Assembly (NCBI GenBank): GCA_017998575.1
Contig: JAGOCV010000007.1
Coordinates: 1 to 25,723, forward strand
Direction: 5' to 3'
Origin: Burkholderiaceae bacterium
Lineage (GTDB): Bacteria; Pseudomonadota; Gammaproteobacteria; Burkholderiales; Burkholderiaceae
DNA: 25,723 nt
Positions 8,226 to 17,700 of this stretch are shown in pieces. The notes under the pieces were generated by a model, which was given only the letters and a program-made list of their open reading frames with translations, was not told where the DNA came from and ran no database searches. Position 1 is the first letter of the stretch, and every line of letters begins with the position of its first letter. A program made the translations under genes and the position numbers.

Positions 8226-8402
8226 GTGTCCGCCTTGGTAGTATGTCCGGAGTCTGCAAATCGGATGCGACTTTATGGTCGGCTTTGCGGCAACCATGAC
8301 AAACGCTTGTCGGCGGACGAAACGACCAGGTCGTGCCCAAGCTTCTTCCGCCTCACGTTGTGCGTTTGTGCATCTGTCCGCCGTAGCAGCCTGCCGGGCT
8401 TG

Positions 8403-8446
8403 CTTGAAGAATTCTTTTGGGATTCTTTTGGATTTTGTTAAGTCGC
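8403..8446 (-). promoter_or_regulatory. Conserved AT-rich upstream element, copy A (before DUF1269 gene)
   Basis: Read toward the gene this 44-nt stretch starts GCGACTTAACAAAATCC and ends ATTCTTCAAG. It matches the element at 11990-12033 at 32 of 44 positions without gaps. It contains an 11-nt tandem repeat (CAAAAGAATCC / CAAAAGAATTC), the spacing usual for OmpR-type response-regulator dimers. It lies 178-221 bp upstream of the chosen ATG. Identification as an operator is inference. Confidence 0.55.
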
Positions 8447-8509
8447 TTGCCATTGCACGGCGCGAATGCGGCGCTGGGACGATAACCTCTGGATGTCTCG
8501 AACTGTTCC

Positions 8510-9640
8510 TTAGAAGCCTCGGGTGAAGGTGACGCTACCAAAGACCGGTCGTTGTCGCTGCCCTGCGAACTCGCGGGTGCGGTGATAACGTGCAAAGGCG
8601 ATCCGCCAGCGCCCGCGGTCGGCCGCGATGCCGTAGCCGATGTCGGCGACGAAGGGGCGCTTATCGACGCTGTGGCTGTTGCGGAAGGTATTGCCATCGA
8701 GTGTGATGTCGCGCATCACCCAGCGGGCATCGAGGGACAGGAACAGGTGGCTACGCCACATGCCATCCGCGAGAGTTTGAAAGGCTGTGGTGTTCTCACC
8801 GGCCGGACGCAGCGGCGCCATGCCGAAGTCGTCCGACAACTCAGTGCCCAGGCGCAGTTCCATCCCTGCATGGGCGGCAGTCGCGAAGTTGCCAATGCTG
8901 CCACCCACCGCCCCGATGGCGTCCCACTGCCAAGCCTGGGACGAGGAGCTGCTGCGCAGACGCTCTCGCCGCTCGTGAATCAGTTGGATCACGGGCTCGT
9001 CATGCAATTGATTGTCCCAGCCAAGAGAGCTGTCAGCACCGATGACGCGGTGCAGCGCGTTCTGTACTTCGCCAGCCTTGGCCGAGGGGCCTACCACGCC
9101 GACGCGCAACTGGGACGTCCGCAGGACATCACCCGTGCGCGCGCTGTATCCCAAGCTGAACATCAGCGCCCCGGCGTAGGGGCGGTCGCTGGCAATCAGG
9201 CCCCGCCGCTTTCGCTCCGTGGGCGTGAACATCAGGTGGCCGAATCCGGCAGTGAGATGCCATTCATCGATGGTCGATGATTGTCGTTCGGCAAACTGCT
9301 GGCTGAGCCAGCGCGCCACGCCCGGCAGGCAGGTCGAATTCGCTTGATCTGCTAGGTTAGGGGAGACCAGCGTCGCCAATATGCCGTTGGAATATCCCTG
9401 ATCCTGGCCGGTGCCGCCGAGCAGGTCGTTGTCCATGCGCAGGTTGAGCGTGCTCGCACTTCTGGGGGTGGCGGGAGCTTGGCATGGCTCGCTGGCCAGT
9501 GCCGTCGAGACCCAGCACAGCACGGAGAGTAAGAACAACCCCCGAGCGGGCGCGGTGGCGCGATGGAAACTGCCGGCTCGCTCCAGAAGTGCGGGCTGGA
9601 TTGCCTGCCGGGGCGGCAGAAGCAGGGACGGGATGAGCAT
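8510..9640 (-). CDS. LpxR-family lipid A 3'-O-deacylase (outer-membrane beta barrel)
   Basis: LpxR removes the 3'-acyloxyacyl chain of lipid A in the outer membrane, lowering endotoxicity and changing polymyxin and immune recognition. The 376-residue protein has a signal sequence ending STALAS (about residues 34-50) and a C-terminal aromatic residue (TFTRGF), as in outer-membrane barrels. Landmarks of Salmonella LpxR can be matched: N71-D72 with the active-site Asn-Asp, S84 in YSNG with the Thr of YTAG, and H197 in EVQNALHRVIGA with the catalytic His of the EVQN..HR.IGA motif; D203 takes the place of the nearby Glu. The start at 9640 leaves ~33 residues before the hydrophobic core and has no clear ribosome site, so the true start could be a later non-ATG codon. 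Transcribed away from the kinase gene. Confidence 0.85.
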   Translation of the reverse strand: MLIPSLLLPPRQAIQPALLERAGSFHRATAPARGLFLLSVLCWVSTALASEPCQAPATPRSASTLNLRMDNDLLGGTGQDQGYSNGILATLVSPNLADQANSTCLPGVARWLSQQFAERQSSTIDEWHLTAGFGHLMFTPTERKRRGLIASDRPYAGALMFSLGYSARTGDVLRTSQLRVGVVGPSAKAGEVQNALHRVIGADSSLGWDNQLHDEPVIQLIHERRERLRSSSSSQAWQWDAIGAVGGSIGNFATAAHAGMELRLGTELSDDFGMAPLRPAGENTTAFQTLADGMWRSHLFLSLDARWVMRDITLDGNTFRNSHSVDKRPFVADIGYGIAADRGRWRIAFARYHRTREFAGQRQRPVFGSVTFTRGF

Positions 9641-9691
9641 TGCACGGCAGCTTGCTTTCGGAGCGTGGCGAGCATGCGCGTGGAATTTAAA

Positions 9692-9715
9692 GATTTTCTT
9701 TGGATATGGTTGACC
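9692..9715 (-). promoter_or_regulatory. Partial copy C of the conserved upstream element (before lpxR-like gene)
   Basis: Read toward the lpxR-like gene, the stretch GTCAACCATATCCAAAG plus the next bases matches the first 23 positions of copy A at 16 of 23. It is 52-75 bp upstream of the annotated ATG, a normal distance for an activator site. The match ends after about 23 bases, so this copy is much less certain than A and B. Confidence 0.35.
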
Positions 9716-10039
9716 TTTCGTTAGGCATGGATTGCGTCAGGACACCATCAAACAGTACGCGCAGCACATGCAGCCCTATCCGCAATCGATGTTGTGACTG
9801 GCTACCAGCACACCTTTGGTGACGAACTGCGCGGCTTCGCACACCGGTAAAAAGGCCGATCAGTTGAGAGATGAATTCAGATCCGCTTGCTGCCGTTGTC
9901 CAATGCTGGATAAGTCTCTCGACGAGACTGGCAGTTGCCAGAAGCACTTGACTGGGCCGGCGCATTCCCTAATAGCCAGCTCGCCAATTCGTAGCTCAGT
10001 ATTCGCCACGACTTTCGTCCGCTTACTTCAGGTCTCAGG
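9716..10039. other. Intergenic stretch, no gene supported
   Basis: This region lies between the lpxR-like promoter area and the kinase stop codon. Frames on both strands are short and I recognise none of them. A plus-strand frame ending at the TGA at about 9797 reads ...HGLRQDTIKQYAQHMQPYPQSML, which looks protein-like and could be the tail of a lost gene. A 6-bp inverted repeat (AGTCTC / GAGACT, 9913-9929) lacks a T-run. The stretch may be the scar of an earlier rearrangement. Confidence 0.4.
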
Positions 10040-11248
10040 TCAACCGGTCGAGACAAAAGTCCGCGTCGGCAGGCGCACGCTTACGATCAAGCCGCCAGCG
10101 CTACGATTGCCGCATTCCAGCTCGCCCCCGTGTGCCCGGCAGACGGCCGCAGCTATCGCCAGGCCAAGTCCGCTTCCACCGGAATGACGCGCTCGCGAGG
10201 TTTCGGCGCGCCAGAAGCGGTCGAGCATCGCGGGAAGATGTTCTGGTGCGACGCCAGGCCCGTGGTCCGAGACGGTAATCGTTGTGCCCAACGGCGTACT
10301 ATTTGCGTCGATCTCCAGTGTCTTGCCGCGCGCCGCGTAACGCAGGACATTCTCGACGAGAATCGTCAGTACCTGCCCTATGCGATCTCGGTCGGCATAC
10401 AGTTGGATATGGGTCGCAGCCGACACAACCGGCTTAATGCCTGCTCGATCCAGGTCAGCTGCGGCCCATTCCAGCCGCTCCGCAATCAGTTCCTGCAGCG
10501 GGAAGCTGTCCATTTCGAGCGGGAGCTGCCCGGCACGCGCCAGAGAAACCAGGTGTAGATCGCCCACCAGCCGGTTGATCTGCTCGAGCTGGCGAAGAAT
10601 CGCACCAAGCTGATCCTGCTCCAGCGGGAAGACCTCATCCATCATGCCTTGGACACGGCCCATGGCCGCGTTGAGCGGCGTGCGCAATTCGTGCGCCAGC
10701 ATCGCACTGGAGTCACGCACCTCGCGCTCGTACTGCTGTAGCCGCGTGGTCATGTCGTTAAAGTTGCGCACAAGGCCCGCCAATTCGTCGGGTGCGGTAG
10801 TCACCGCATCGACGCGATTACCGAAATGGCCTTCACTGACTCTGCGGGCTGCTTCTGCGATCAGTACGAACTGACGCGAAAGTGGTCGCGACAACCACAG
10901 CCCGACCAGGATGACGACAGGGATTGCGACGACGACCATGACGGCCAACATCAGCCAGTCAGGATTGGTCAGGCCGGGGCCGAATCGCTCGATGTTGTGG
11001 TAGCGCTCCATCAGCTCCCACAGCCGAGGCTCATTGCCGCGAGGATCCTCACGCAGCCGCTCGATCTCCTGGCGCGTCTCCGGCGGTGCCTGGCGCAGTG
11101 TTAGCGTATCGGCGATGTCGAAGTACGCCCACATGCCGATCGCCACCGCCAACACGGTTCCTACGGCCAGCGCGCTCATGCGCAGACCGAACCACCACCA
11201 TAGCGAGCCCGGACGCCGGCGCGGCCACAGCAGCGTACGCAGCTTCAT
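10040..11248 (-). CDS. Two-component sensor histidine kinase
   Basis: The 402-residue protein is an inner-membrane sensor kinase. It has a transmembrane helix at about 23-43, a short periplasmic sensor of ~55 residues (44-98, rich in Glu/Arg), a second helix at 99-119, a HAMP domain at about 120-172, the HisKA phosphoacceptor MLAHELRTPLNA (H186), the N box VLTILVENVLRYA, the G1 box DHGPGV, the F box DRFWRAE, and the G2 box GGSGLGLAI. All catalytic motifs are intact. Its ATG overlaps the response-regulator stop by 4 nt (ATGA, 11245-11248), so the two are co-translated. The layout resembles BaeS, SmeS or AdeS, the kinases next to RND efflux operons. The signal is unknown; the small sensor domain suits envelope stress or cationic compounds. 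Confidence 0.93.
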   Translation of the reverse strand: MKLRTLLWPRRRPGSLWWWFGLRMSALAVGTVLAVAIGMWAYFDIADTLTLRQAPPETRQEIERLREDPRGNEPRLWELMERYHNIERFGPGLTNPDWLMLAVMVVVAIPVVILVGLWLSRPLSRQFVLIAEAARRVSEGHFGNRVDAVTTAPDELAGLVRNFNDMTTRLQQYEREVRDSSAMLAHELRTPLNAAMGRVQGMMDEVFPLEQDQLGAILRQLEQINRLVGDLHLVSLARAGQLPLEMDSFPLQELIAERLEWAAADLDRAGIKPVVSAATHIQLYADRDRIGQVLTILVENVLRYAARGKTLEIDANSTPLGTTITVSDHGPGVAPEHLPAMLDRFWRAETSRARHSGGSGLGLAIAAAVCRAHGGELECGNRSAGGLIVSVRLPTRTFVSTG

Positions 11249-11934
11249 TGGAAACGGTATCCGACGCCACGTACTGTCATCAGTACGCCGCTCACACCAC
11301 GCTGTTCTAGCTTGCGGCGGAGGTTGTGCATGTGCACGTCGACGGACCGCTCCAGTGCATCGCTTTCGGGCAAGCAGGCGTCGAGCAGTTCATGACGGGT
11401 GAAGGCCTTGAACGGCGTCTTCAACAGCTTGGCCAGTAGGTTGAACTCGGCAGGCGTCAGGGACAGCGGAATTGGCTGTCCCGATGCATCCTCCACGCTG
11501 GCCAAAACCGCACCGGTATCGACTACGACGTTGCCGTGGCGCAGTAGACCATCGGGCCGCGGCGAGGGGCGTGCGCGGCGCAGCACTGCGTGCACGCGAA
11601 CCACCACTTCCTTTGGGCTGTAGGGCTTGACGATGTAGTCGTCGGCGCCGTAGCGCAGTGCGCCGAGTTTCTCCGGCTCGTCGCCGATGGCGGTGACCAT
11701 GATCACCGGCGTGTCGCCAACACGGCGAATAGCGGAGAGCACGTCGGTACCACTGACCTTGGGCAGCATGACGTCCAGTAGGACCAGGTCGGGGCGCCAC
11801 TGTGCGTGCAACTGCAGGGCCTGCGCGCCGTCGTGTGCCTTGCTGACCTGGAAGCCGTCCTTGTGCAGGTAGGCCTCCAGGATGCTGGCGCTGTCCAGAT
11901 CGTCCTCGACGACCAGTATTTTCTGTTGAGACAT
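11245..11934 (-). CDS. OmpR-family response regulator
   Basis: The 229-residue protein has a receiver domain with the acidic pair D11-D12, phosphoacceptor D54 in LLDVMLPK, T81 and K103 in VKPY, followed by a winged-helix DNA-binding domain ending MHNLRRKLEQ...VRGVGYRF, the OmpR/PhoB signature. ATG at 11934 is preceded by GGAG at 5-nt spacing; the frame extends 10 codons further (to 11964) without need. It is divergent from the efflux operon and shares a 147-bp intergenic region with it, the usual setup for an RND regulator such as SmeR, BaeR or AdeR. It probably controls the divergent operon and itself through the AT-rich element there. Confidence 0.94.
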   Translation of the reverse strand: MSQQKILVVEDDLDSASILEAYLHKDGFQVSKAHDGAQALQLHAQWRPDLVLLDVMLPKVSGTDVLSAIRRVGDTPVIMVTAIGDEPEKLGALRYGADDYIVKPYSPKEVVVRVHAVLRRARPSPRPDGLLRHGNVVVDTGAVLASVEDASGQPIPLSLTPAEFNLLAKLLKTPFKAFTRHELLDACLPESDALERSVDVHMHNLRRKLEQRGVSGVLMTVRGVGYRFQ

Positions 11935-11989
11935 GCTGACTCCACTCGCTCGTGCATGCGCCACGTGATCGCGCTGGGCGCGAAGCGGC

Positions 11990-12033
11990 GCTTCTTAATC
12001 AAATCTAAAAAAAACCCGAAACATCCCTTCAAG
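11990..12033 (+). promoter_or_regulatory. Conserved AT-rich upstream element, copy B (regulator/efflux divergent promoter)
   Basis: The stretch begins GCTTCTTAATCAAATC and ends ATCCCTTCAAG. It agrees with copy A (8403-8446) at 32 of 44 positions in the same orientation relative to the downstream gene. It lies 49-92 bp before the OMF start and 56-99 bp before the response-regulator start. It is a clear AT-rich island in very GC-rich surroundings. TTCAAG at its end could act as a poor -35 hexamer needing an activator. Operator function is inferred. Confidence 0.6.
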
Positions 12034-12081
12034 TCCCGAAGGCAACCTACACCGATTCTTGTAACACGCTGGAGAATTCGC

Positions 12082-13539
12082 ATGTTCCCAAAATTGTCTG
12101 GCGATGTCCCGGCCTGGTTGATGGCCTCCGTGCTGGCCGCGCCGTGGCTCGCTGGATGCTCGATGGCACCGCATTATGAGCGGCCGCCGCAGGCAGTACC
12201 GGCGACGTTCGGGCAGCTTCGCGCTGCAGCGGCCGCCACCGCCGCAGAGCAGGCCGCGCCCGCGGCGCTGACGGATCAGGAGCGTGAGTTCCTGGGCGCC
12301 CTGACGCCCGACGGCGCCCTGGCGCCGCTGGTAGTGCGCGCTCTGGCGCACAACGCCGACTATCGACTTGCGGCGCTTCGGGTCGAGCAGGCGCGCGCGC
12401 AATACCGCGTCGAGCGCTCTGCGCGCCTGCCCACGGCCGGTATCGATGCGCAGCAGACCCGACAGAGCTTCGACGATCCCGCGCTACGCGAGCGCTACCA
12501 GCAGGATCTGTCGCGTGCCGGCATCGCCATCAGCGACTACGAACTGGACGTATTCGGACGACTGAAGTCGCTATCCGATGCCGCTCGCGAACATTATCTA
12601 GCCAGCGAGGCTGGGCAGGAGGCAGCGCGCGGCGCGTTGGTCGCCGAGGTACTAAGGGCCTATGCGCTGGTCTGCGCGGCGACGCAGGCGCACCAGCGCC
12701 TGCAGGCCGTGCATGCGGACAACGCGGCGCTGCTGGAGATCGCGCAAGGGCAGTACGACATCGGGCTGATCGCACGCGACGCGCTGGACCGCCGGCGTGC
12801 CGCCACCGAGCAGGCGCAGGTGGCCGCACTGCGCGCCGGCGACGATGCCGCAGCAGCGCGGCGGGCGTTGCAGCTGCTGACCGGATTCGATGCGGAGGTG
12901 GCACCCGGCCCGCTGGCACCGCTCGCCGAGGCGCCCGACGCAATGGCGGCACTGCGCGATCTGGATTCGAAGGTGCTGCTGCAGCGTCCCGACATCCGCC
13001 AGGCCGAGGCCGAGCTGCGCGCGGCCAATGCGAACATTGGCGCAGCCCGCGCAGCCTTCTTTCCCTCGATCCGCCTGAGCACCTCGCTGGGTAGCGCCAG
13101 CAACTCGCTGGACGATCTGTTCAGCTCGGGCAGCCGCAGCTGGTCGTTCATGCCGCAGTTGGTGCTGCCGATCTTCGACTTCGGCCGCAACCGCGCCAAC
13201 CTCGACCTGGCCTGGACCCGCAGGCACGCCGGCGTGATCGAGTACGAGCGCAGCATCGAGGCCGCATTCCGCGAAGTCGCCGACGCGCTCGACGCCCGCG
13301 CCACCTTCGCCGTGTCCGAAGCCCAGTTGCGCGAGCAGGATCGGCTCGCGGCGCTGCGTCTCGAACGCGCCGAGCGCCGCGTCTCGCGCGGGCTGGCGGA
13401 TCGCCAGGACCTGCTGGCCGACCGTATCGAGGCGACCCGCACCACGCTCGACCACCTGCACGCTCAGCGCGATCTGGCGCTAAGCCGCATCGCACTGTTC
13501 AGGGCCTTCTACGGCGTCGAACTGCCCGCCCGGCTTTGA
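12082..13539 (+). CDS. NodT-family outer-membrane efflux lipoprotein (OMF)
   Basis: This is the outer-membrane channel of a tripartite efflux pump. The 485-residue product has a lipoprotein signal peptide (hydrophobic WLMASVLAAPWLAGCSM, lipobox LAGC with C26), then two TolC/NodT repeats. The repeats are rich in Ala/Arg/Gln coiled coil, with typical phrases such as LVVRALAHNADYRLAALRVE, ADIRQAEAELRAANANIGAARAAFFPS-like segments and FDFGRNRANLDLA. ATG at 12082 is set by GGAG 7 nt upstream; the longer open frame back to 11806 runs antisense into the response regulator. It is the first gene of the plus-strand operon, whereas in most RND operons the OMF gene comes last. Confidence 0.94.
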   Translation: MFPKLSGDVPAWLMASVLAAPWLAGCSMAPHYERPPQAVPATFGQLRAAAAATAAEQAAPAALTDQEREFLGALTPDGALAPLVVRALAHNADYRLAALRVEQARAQYRVERSARLPTAGIDAQQTRQSFDDPALRERYQQDLSRAGIAISDYELDVFGRLKSLSDAAREHYLASEAGQEAARGALVAEVLRAYALVCAATQAHQRLQAVHADNAALLEIAQGQYDIGLIARDALDRRRAATEQAQVAALRAGDDAAAARRALQLLTGFDAEVAPGPLAPLAEAPDAMAALRDLDSKVLLQRPDIRQAEAELRAANANIGAARAAFFPSIRLSTSLGSASNSLDDLFSSGSRSWSFMPQLVLPIFDFGRNRANLDLAWTRRHAGVIEYERSIEAAFREVADALDARATFAVSEAQLREQDRLAALRLERAERRVSRGLADRQDLLADRIEATRTTLDHLHAQRDLALSRIALFRAFYGVELPARL

Positions 13540-13660
13540 GAGAGGACCCCGACCAATGACGCTTCGCTTTTCGCCCGTGCCGGATTGCTCCACCTGGACA
13601 GCGGCGCCGACTATCCCTTCCCCCCTTCAGACCGGCGCGCAGGCGACCGGAGGTAGCCTT

Positions 13661-14764
13661 ATGCCCATTGCGCGCTCCATTGTCCCCGCCGGCCTGCTGG
13701 TCGCGACACTACTGCTGTCGGCCTGCAGTCCCGACACGCCCGCGCCCGAACCGCTGCGCACGGTCAAGCTGGAGGCCGTCGGGGCCGGTTCGGCCGCCGC
13801 CGCCTCGCGCTTCGTCGCCACCCTGCGCCAGGAGCAGCGCGCGGAATTGGCGTTCGAGAACGGTGGGCGCATCGCCGAGATCGCCGTGGACGTGGGTGAC
13901 CGCGTGCGCAAGGGCCAGGTGCTTGCGCGTCTGGACGCCGAGCCGGCGCGGCTGCGGCTGGCACAGGCCGAGGCGAACCTGCGCGCGGCCACCGTGCAGG
14001 CCAGGGAACGGCAGATCCAATTGCAACAACAGCAAGCGATGTTCGAGGACGGAGCGATTTCGCAAGCGACGCTGACCAGCGCCCAGGTCGCCGACGACTC
14101 GGCACGGGCGCAATTGCGCGTGGCCGAATCCGACCGCGCGTTGGCTGCACGCGCGCTGCGCCAGAGCGAGCTGCGTGCGCCGTTCGACGGCAGCGTGGTG
14201 GCCCGCCAATTGCAGCCCCAGGCCGATACCTTGGTCGGGCAGACCGTGCTGCAGGTCGAGGGCCAGGGCCAGCCGCAGGCGCTGGCGACGCTGCCGAGCT
14301 CGGTCGCGCAGGGCCTGGCGCCAGGCGCGCTGGTGCGGGCGATGCGCTCGGACGCGCCGCAGGCGACGTTCGAGCTGCGCTTGCGAAGCGTCTCCTCACG
14401 GCTGGAAGGCGGTGCCAGCGTCCAGGCAATCTTCGACGTGACCGAGGCCTCGGTACCGCTGCGCAGCGGCGACAGCCTGCTGCTCGCGCTTTCGAATGAG
14501 TCCGCAGTCGACCTGTCGGTGCCACTGCAGGCGGTAGTCGGACAACAGGGCGAGGATGCGGTGTACGTCTACGATACCAAGGTGGGCACCGTGACCCGCC
14601 GCCGCGTCGAACTCGGCTCGGTCGAAGGCGAGCGCGTGCGCGTGACCGCCGGCCTGCAGCCAGGCGACCAGGTGGTCACCGCTGGCGGCGCCTTCCTCAG
14701 CGACGGCCAAGCGGTGCTGCCGTTCCGCTCCGCTTCGCGCCTGAATGAAGCGGGGCGCCCATGA
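13661..14764 (+). CDS. RND periplasmic adaptor (membrane fusion protein)
   Basis: The adaptor joins the inner-membrane RND pump to the outer-membrane channel. The 367-residue product has a lipoprotein signal (lipobox LSAC, C22), a first beta-barrel/lipoyl half with ENGGRIAEIAVDVGDRVRKG at 66-85, an alpha-hairpin at about 95-160, the second lipoyl half RAPFDGSVVARQLQP, and C-terminal barrel and membrane-proximal domains. Two starts are credible in the same frame: ATG 13661 with GGAGG at 7-nt spacing (chosen, as it begins right at the signal peptide), and ATG 13556 with GAGAGGA at 9-nt spacing, which would add 35 residues. The stop overlaps the RND start (ATGA, 14761-14764). Confidence 0.93.
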   Translation: MPIARSIVPAGLLVATLLLSACSPDTPAPEPLRTVKLEAVGAGSAAAASRFVATLRQEQRAELAFENGGRIAEIAVDVGDRVRKGQVLARLDAEPARLRLAQAEANLRAATVQARERQIQLQQQQAMFEDGAISQATLTSAQVADDSARAQLRVAESDRALAARALRQSELRAPFDGSVVARQLQPQADTLVGQTVLQVEGQGQPQALATLPSSVAQGLAPGALVRAMRSDAPQATFELRLRSVSSRLEGGASVQAIFDVTEASVPLRSGDSLLLALSNESAVDLSVPLQAVVGQQGEDAVYVYDTKVGTVTRRRVELGSVEGERVRVTAGLQPGDQVVTAGGAFLSDGQAVLPFRSASRLNEAGRP

Positions 14765-17700
14765 AGCTGACCCATTCGGCCCTCGGTGCCAGCCGCCTGA
14801 CCCTGTTCGCCGCGCTGATGGTACTGGTCGGCGGCATCGTCACCTTTCTCGGATTTCCTTCACAGGAAGAACCTACGGTCACGATTCGCGATGCATTGGT
14901 GACGATTTCGCATCCCGGCATGCCCAGCGAACAGGTCGAGGCCCTGCTGGCCAAGCCGGTCGAGGAGCGCCTGCGCGAGATCGGCAGCCTCAAGAGGATC
15001 GTCACCACGGTGCGGCCCGGCACCGCGACTATCCAGCTCACCGCCTACGACCACGTCAAGGACCTGCCGGCGCTGTGGCAGCGCGTCCGCGCCAAGTCGG
15101 CTGAGGCCGGCCAGGCCCTGCCAGCCGGCAGTTTCGGGCCGTTCGTCGACGACGACTTCGGACGGGTGGCGGTGGCCTCGATCGCTGTCACCGCGCCGGG
15201 CTTCGGCATGAGCGAGATGCGCGAGCCGCTACGCGACCTGCGCGCGCAGTTGCATACCTTGCCTGGCGTCGAGCGGGTGACATTCTATGGCCTGCAGGAA
15301 GACCGGGTCTACGTGGCGTTCGATCGCGGGCGCCTGGTCGAGGCCGGGCTGAGCCCGGCCTCGGTGATGCAGCAGTTGCAGGCGCAGAACGTGGTCGCGC
15401 CCGGTGGGCTGGTGTCGGCTTCGGGGCTGGCGATGACGGTGGCCACTTCCGGCGAGTTGCGCAGCACCGAGGAGTTGCGCCACTTTCTGGTCTCGGTGTC
15501 GGACACATCCGGTGCGGGCGGTACGCGCGAGGTGCCGCTGGGACATCTTGCCCGGATCGAGGTGATGCCGGCCGATCCGCCCGAGAGCGCCGCGGTCTAC
15601 GAGGGCATGCCGGCGGTGGTGGTCGCGGTGTCGATGGCCACCGGCTACAACATCGGCGACTTCGGTGCGCAGCTGCGTACTAAGCTGGAAGAGACCGCAC
15701 GGCAGTTGCCGGCCGGCTTCGAGCAGCACGTGGTCACCTTCCAGGCCGACGTGGTCGCGCGCGAGATGGGCCGCATGCACCAGGTCATGGGCGAGACAAT
15801 CCTGATCGTCATGGTCGTCGTGATGCTGTTTCTGGGTTGGCGCACCGGTCTGATCGTCGGCGCGATCGTGCCGCTGACCATCCTCGGCGCACTGATCGCC
15901 ATGCGCGCGCTGGGCGTGGAACTGCAGACGGTATCGATCGCGGCCATCATCATGGCTCTCGGCCTGCTGGTGGACAACGGGATCGTCATCGCCGAGGACA
16001 TCGAACGACGGTTGGCCGCCGGCGAAGAGCGCCGCCATGCATGTATCGAGGCCGGCCGCACGCTGGCGGTGCCGCTGCTGACCTCCTCGCTGGTGATCGT
16101 GATGGCGTTCTCGCCGTTCTTCATCGGCCAGACCGCCACCAACGAATACCTGCGTTCGCTGCCGATCGTACTCGGCCTGACCCTGCTCGGCTCCTGGCTG
16201 CTGAGCATCACGGTGACGCCGCTGCTGTGCCTGTACTTCGCCAAGGTGCATCCGTCCCACGGCGAGGGTGCTGGCCAGTACGATTCGCGCTTCTACCGCG
16301 GCTACCGCCGGATCATCACCCGGGTGCTGGACCACAAGGCGCTGTTCATCGGCACCATGCTGGTGCTACTGACCGGCGCCGGCGTTGTGCTGGCGTCGAT
16401 CCCCTACGACTTCCTGCCCAAGTCCGACCGACTGCAGTTCCAGATGCCGGTGACCCTGCAACCTGGTAGCGACTCGCGCGAAACCCTGCGCACGGTGGAG
16501 GCGATGAGCCGCTGGTTCGCCGACGACAAGGTCAATCCAGAGGTGACCGATAGCATCGGCTACGTCGCCGACGGCGGTCCGCGCATCGTGCTGGGCCTGA
16601 ATCCCCCGCTGCCGGGCAGCAACATCGCCTACTTCACCGTCAGCGTCGCGCAGGGCACCGACATCGAGCAGGTGATCGACCGCACCCATCGGTACATGCG
16701 CGAGGCGTTTCCGCAGGCTCGCGCCGAGCCCAAACGCTTCCCGCTGGGTGCGACCGAGGCCGGCGTGGCCATCTACCGCGTGGTCGGCCCGGACGAGGCG
16801 GTGCTGCGCGAGACGGGCGAGCGCATCGCCGCGGCGCTGCGCGGGTTGCCTGGTATTCAGGACGTCTACGACGATTGGTTGCCGCGCGTGCCGCGCTACG
16901 TGGTCGAGGTCGACCAGCTCAAGGCGCGCCGCGCCGGCATCAGCAGCGAAGACGTGGCCCAAGCACTGCAACTGCGCTACAGCGGCCTGCAGGCCTCGCT
17001 GATCCGCGACAACGGCGTGGCTGCGCCGATCGTGTTGCGCGGCGATGCGCGCGAGCGCGATGCCGCGGGCAGCCCGGCCGATACGTTGGTCTATCCCGGC
17101 GCGGGCGGCGCGCCGCTACCGTTATCGGCGATCGCGTTGGTCTCCACGGCGAGCGAGCCCTCAACGATCATGCGCCGCAACCTGGTGCGCACGCTGACGG
17201 TCACCGGCCGCCATCCCAGCATGACCGCCAATGGAATCGTCGCCGAGATCGCGCCGCAGATCGATGCGATCGAGCTGCCGCCGGGCTACCGCATCGAACT
17301 TGGCGGCGAGATAGAGGATTCGGCTGAAGCCAACCAGTCGCTGCTGCAGTTCATGCCGCATGCGCTGATCATGATCCTGCTGTTGTTCGTGTGGCAATTC
17401 AATTCTTTCCGCAAGCTGTTCATCGTGGTGGCGAGCATCCCGTTCGTGCTGATCGGCGCGGCCCTGGCGCTGCTGCTGACCGGCTACCCGTTCGGCTTCA
17501 TCGCCACCTTCGGCCTGCTGGCGCTGGCCGGCATCATCGTCAACAACGCTGTACTCCTGCTCGAGCGCATCGAGGCTGAACTGGCCTCGGGCCTGGCGCG
17601 GCGCGAGGCGGTGATCTCGGCGGCTGTGATGCGGCTGCGCCCGATCGTGATGACCAAGCTGACCTGCATCGTCGGCCTGATCCCACTGATGCTGTTCGGC

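Noticed and set aside
8226..8453. N-terminal extension of the DUF1269 gene to 8453
   Set aside because: The extension has no domain character, covers the conserved 44-nt element, and the domain starts exactly at the internal ATG (8225) with a ribosome site.
9687..9965. Minus-strand 92-codon frame between the lpxR-like and kinase genes
   Set aside because: No ribosome site, no recognisable domain, and mixed composition; not supported as a gene.
12652..13461. Minus-strand frames opposite the OMF gene
   Set aside because: The OMF has a signal peptide, lipobox and family motifs; the opposite frames show only Arg/Ala bias.
15229..16335. Long minus-strand frame (368 codons) opposite the RND gene
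   Set aside because: It is His/Gln/Arg-rich low-complexity antisense reading, with no domain; the RND gene is unambiguous.
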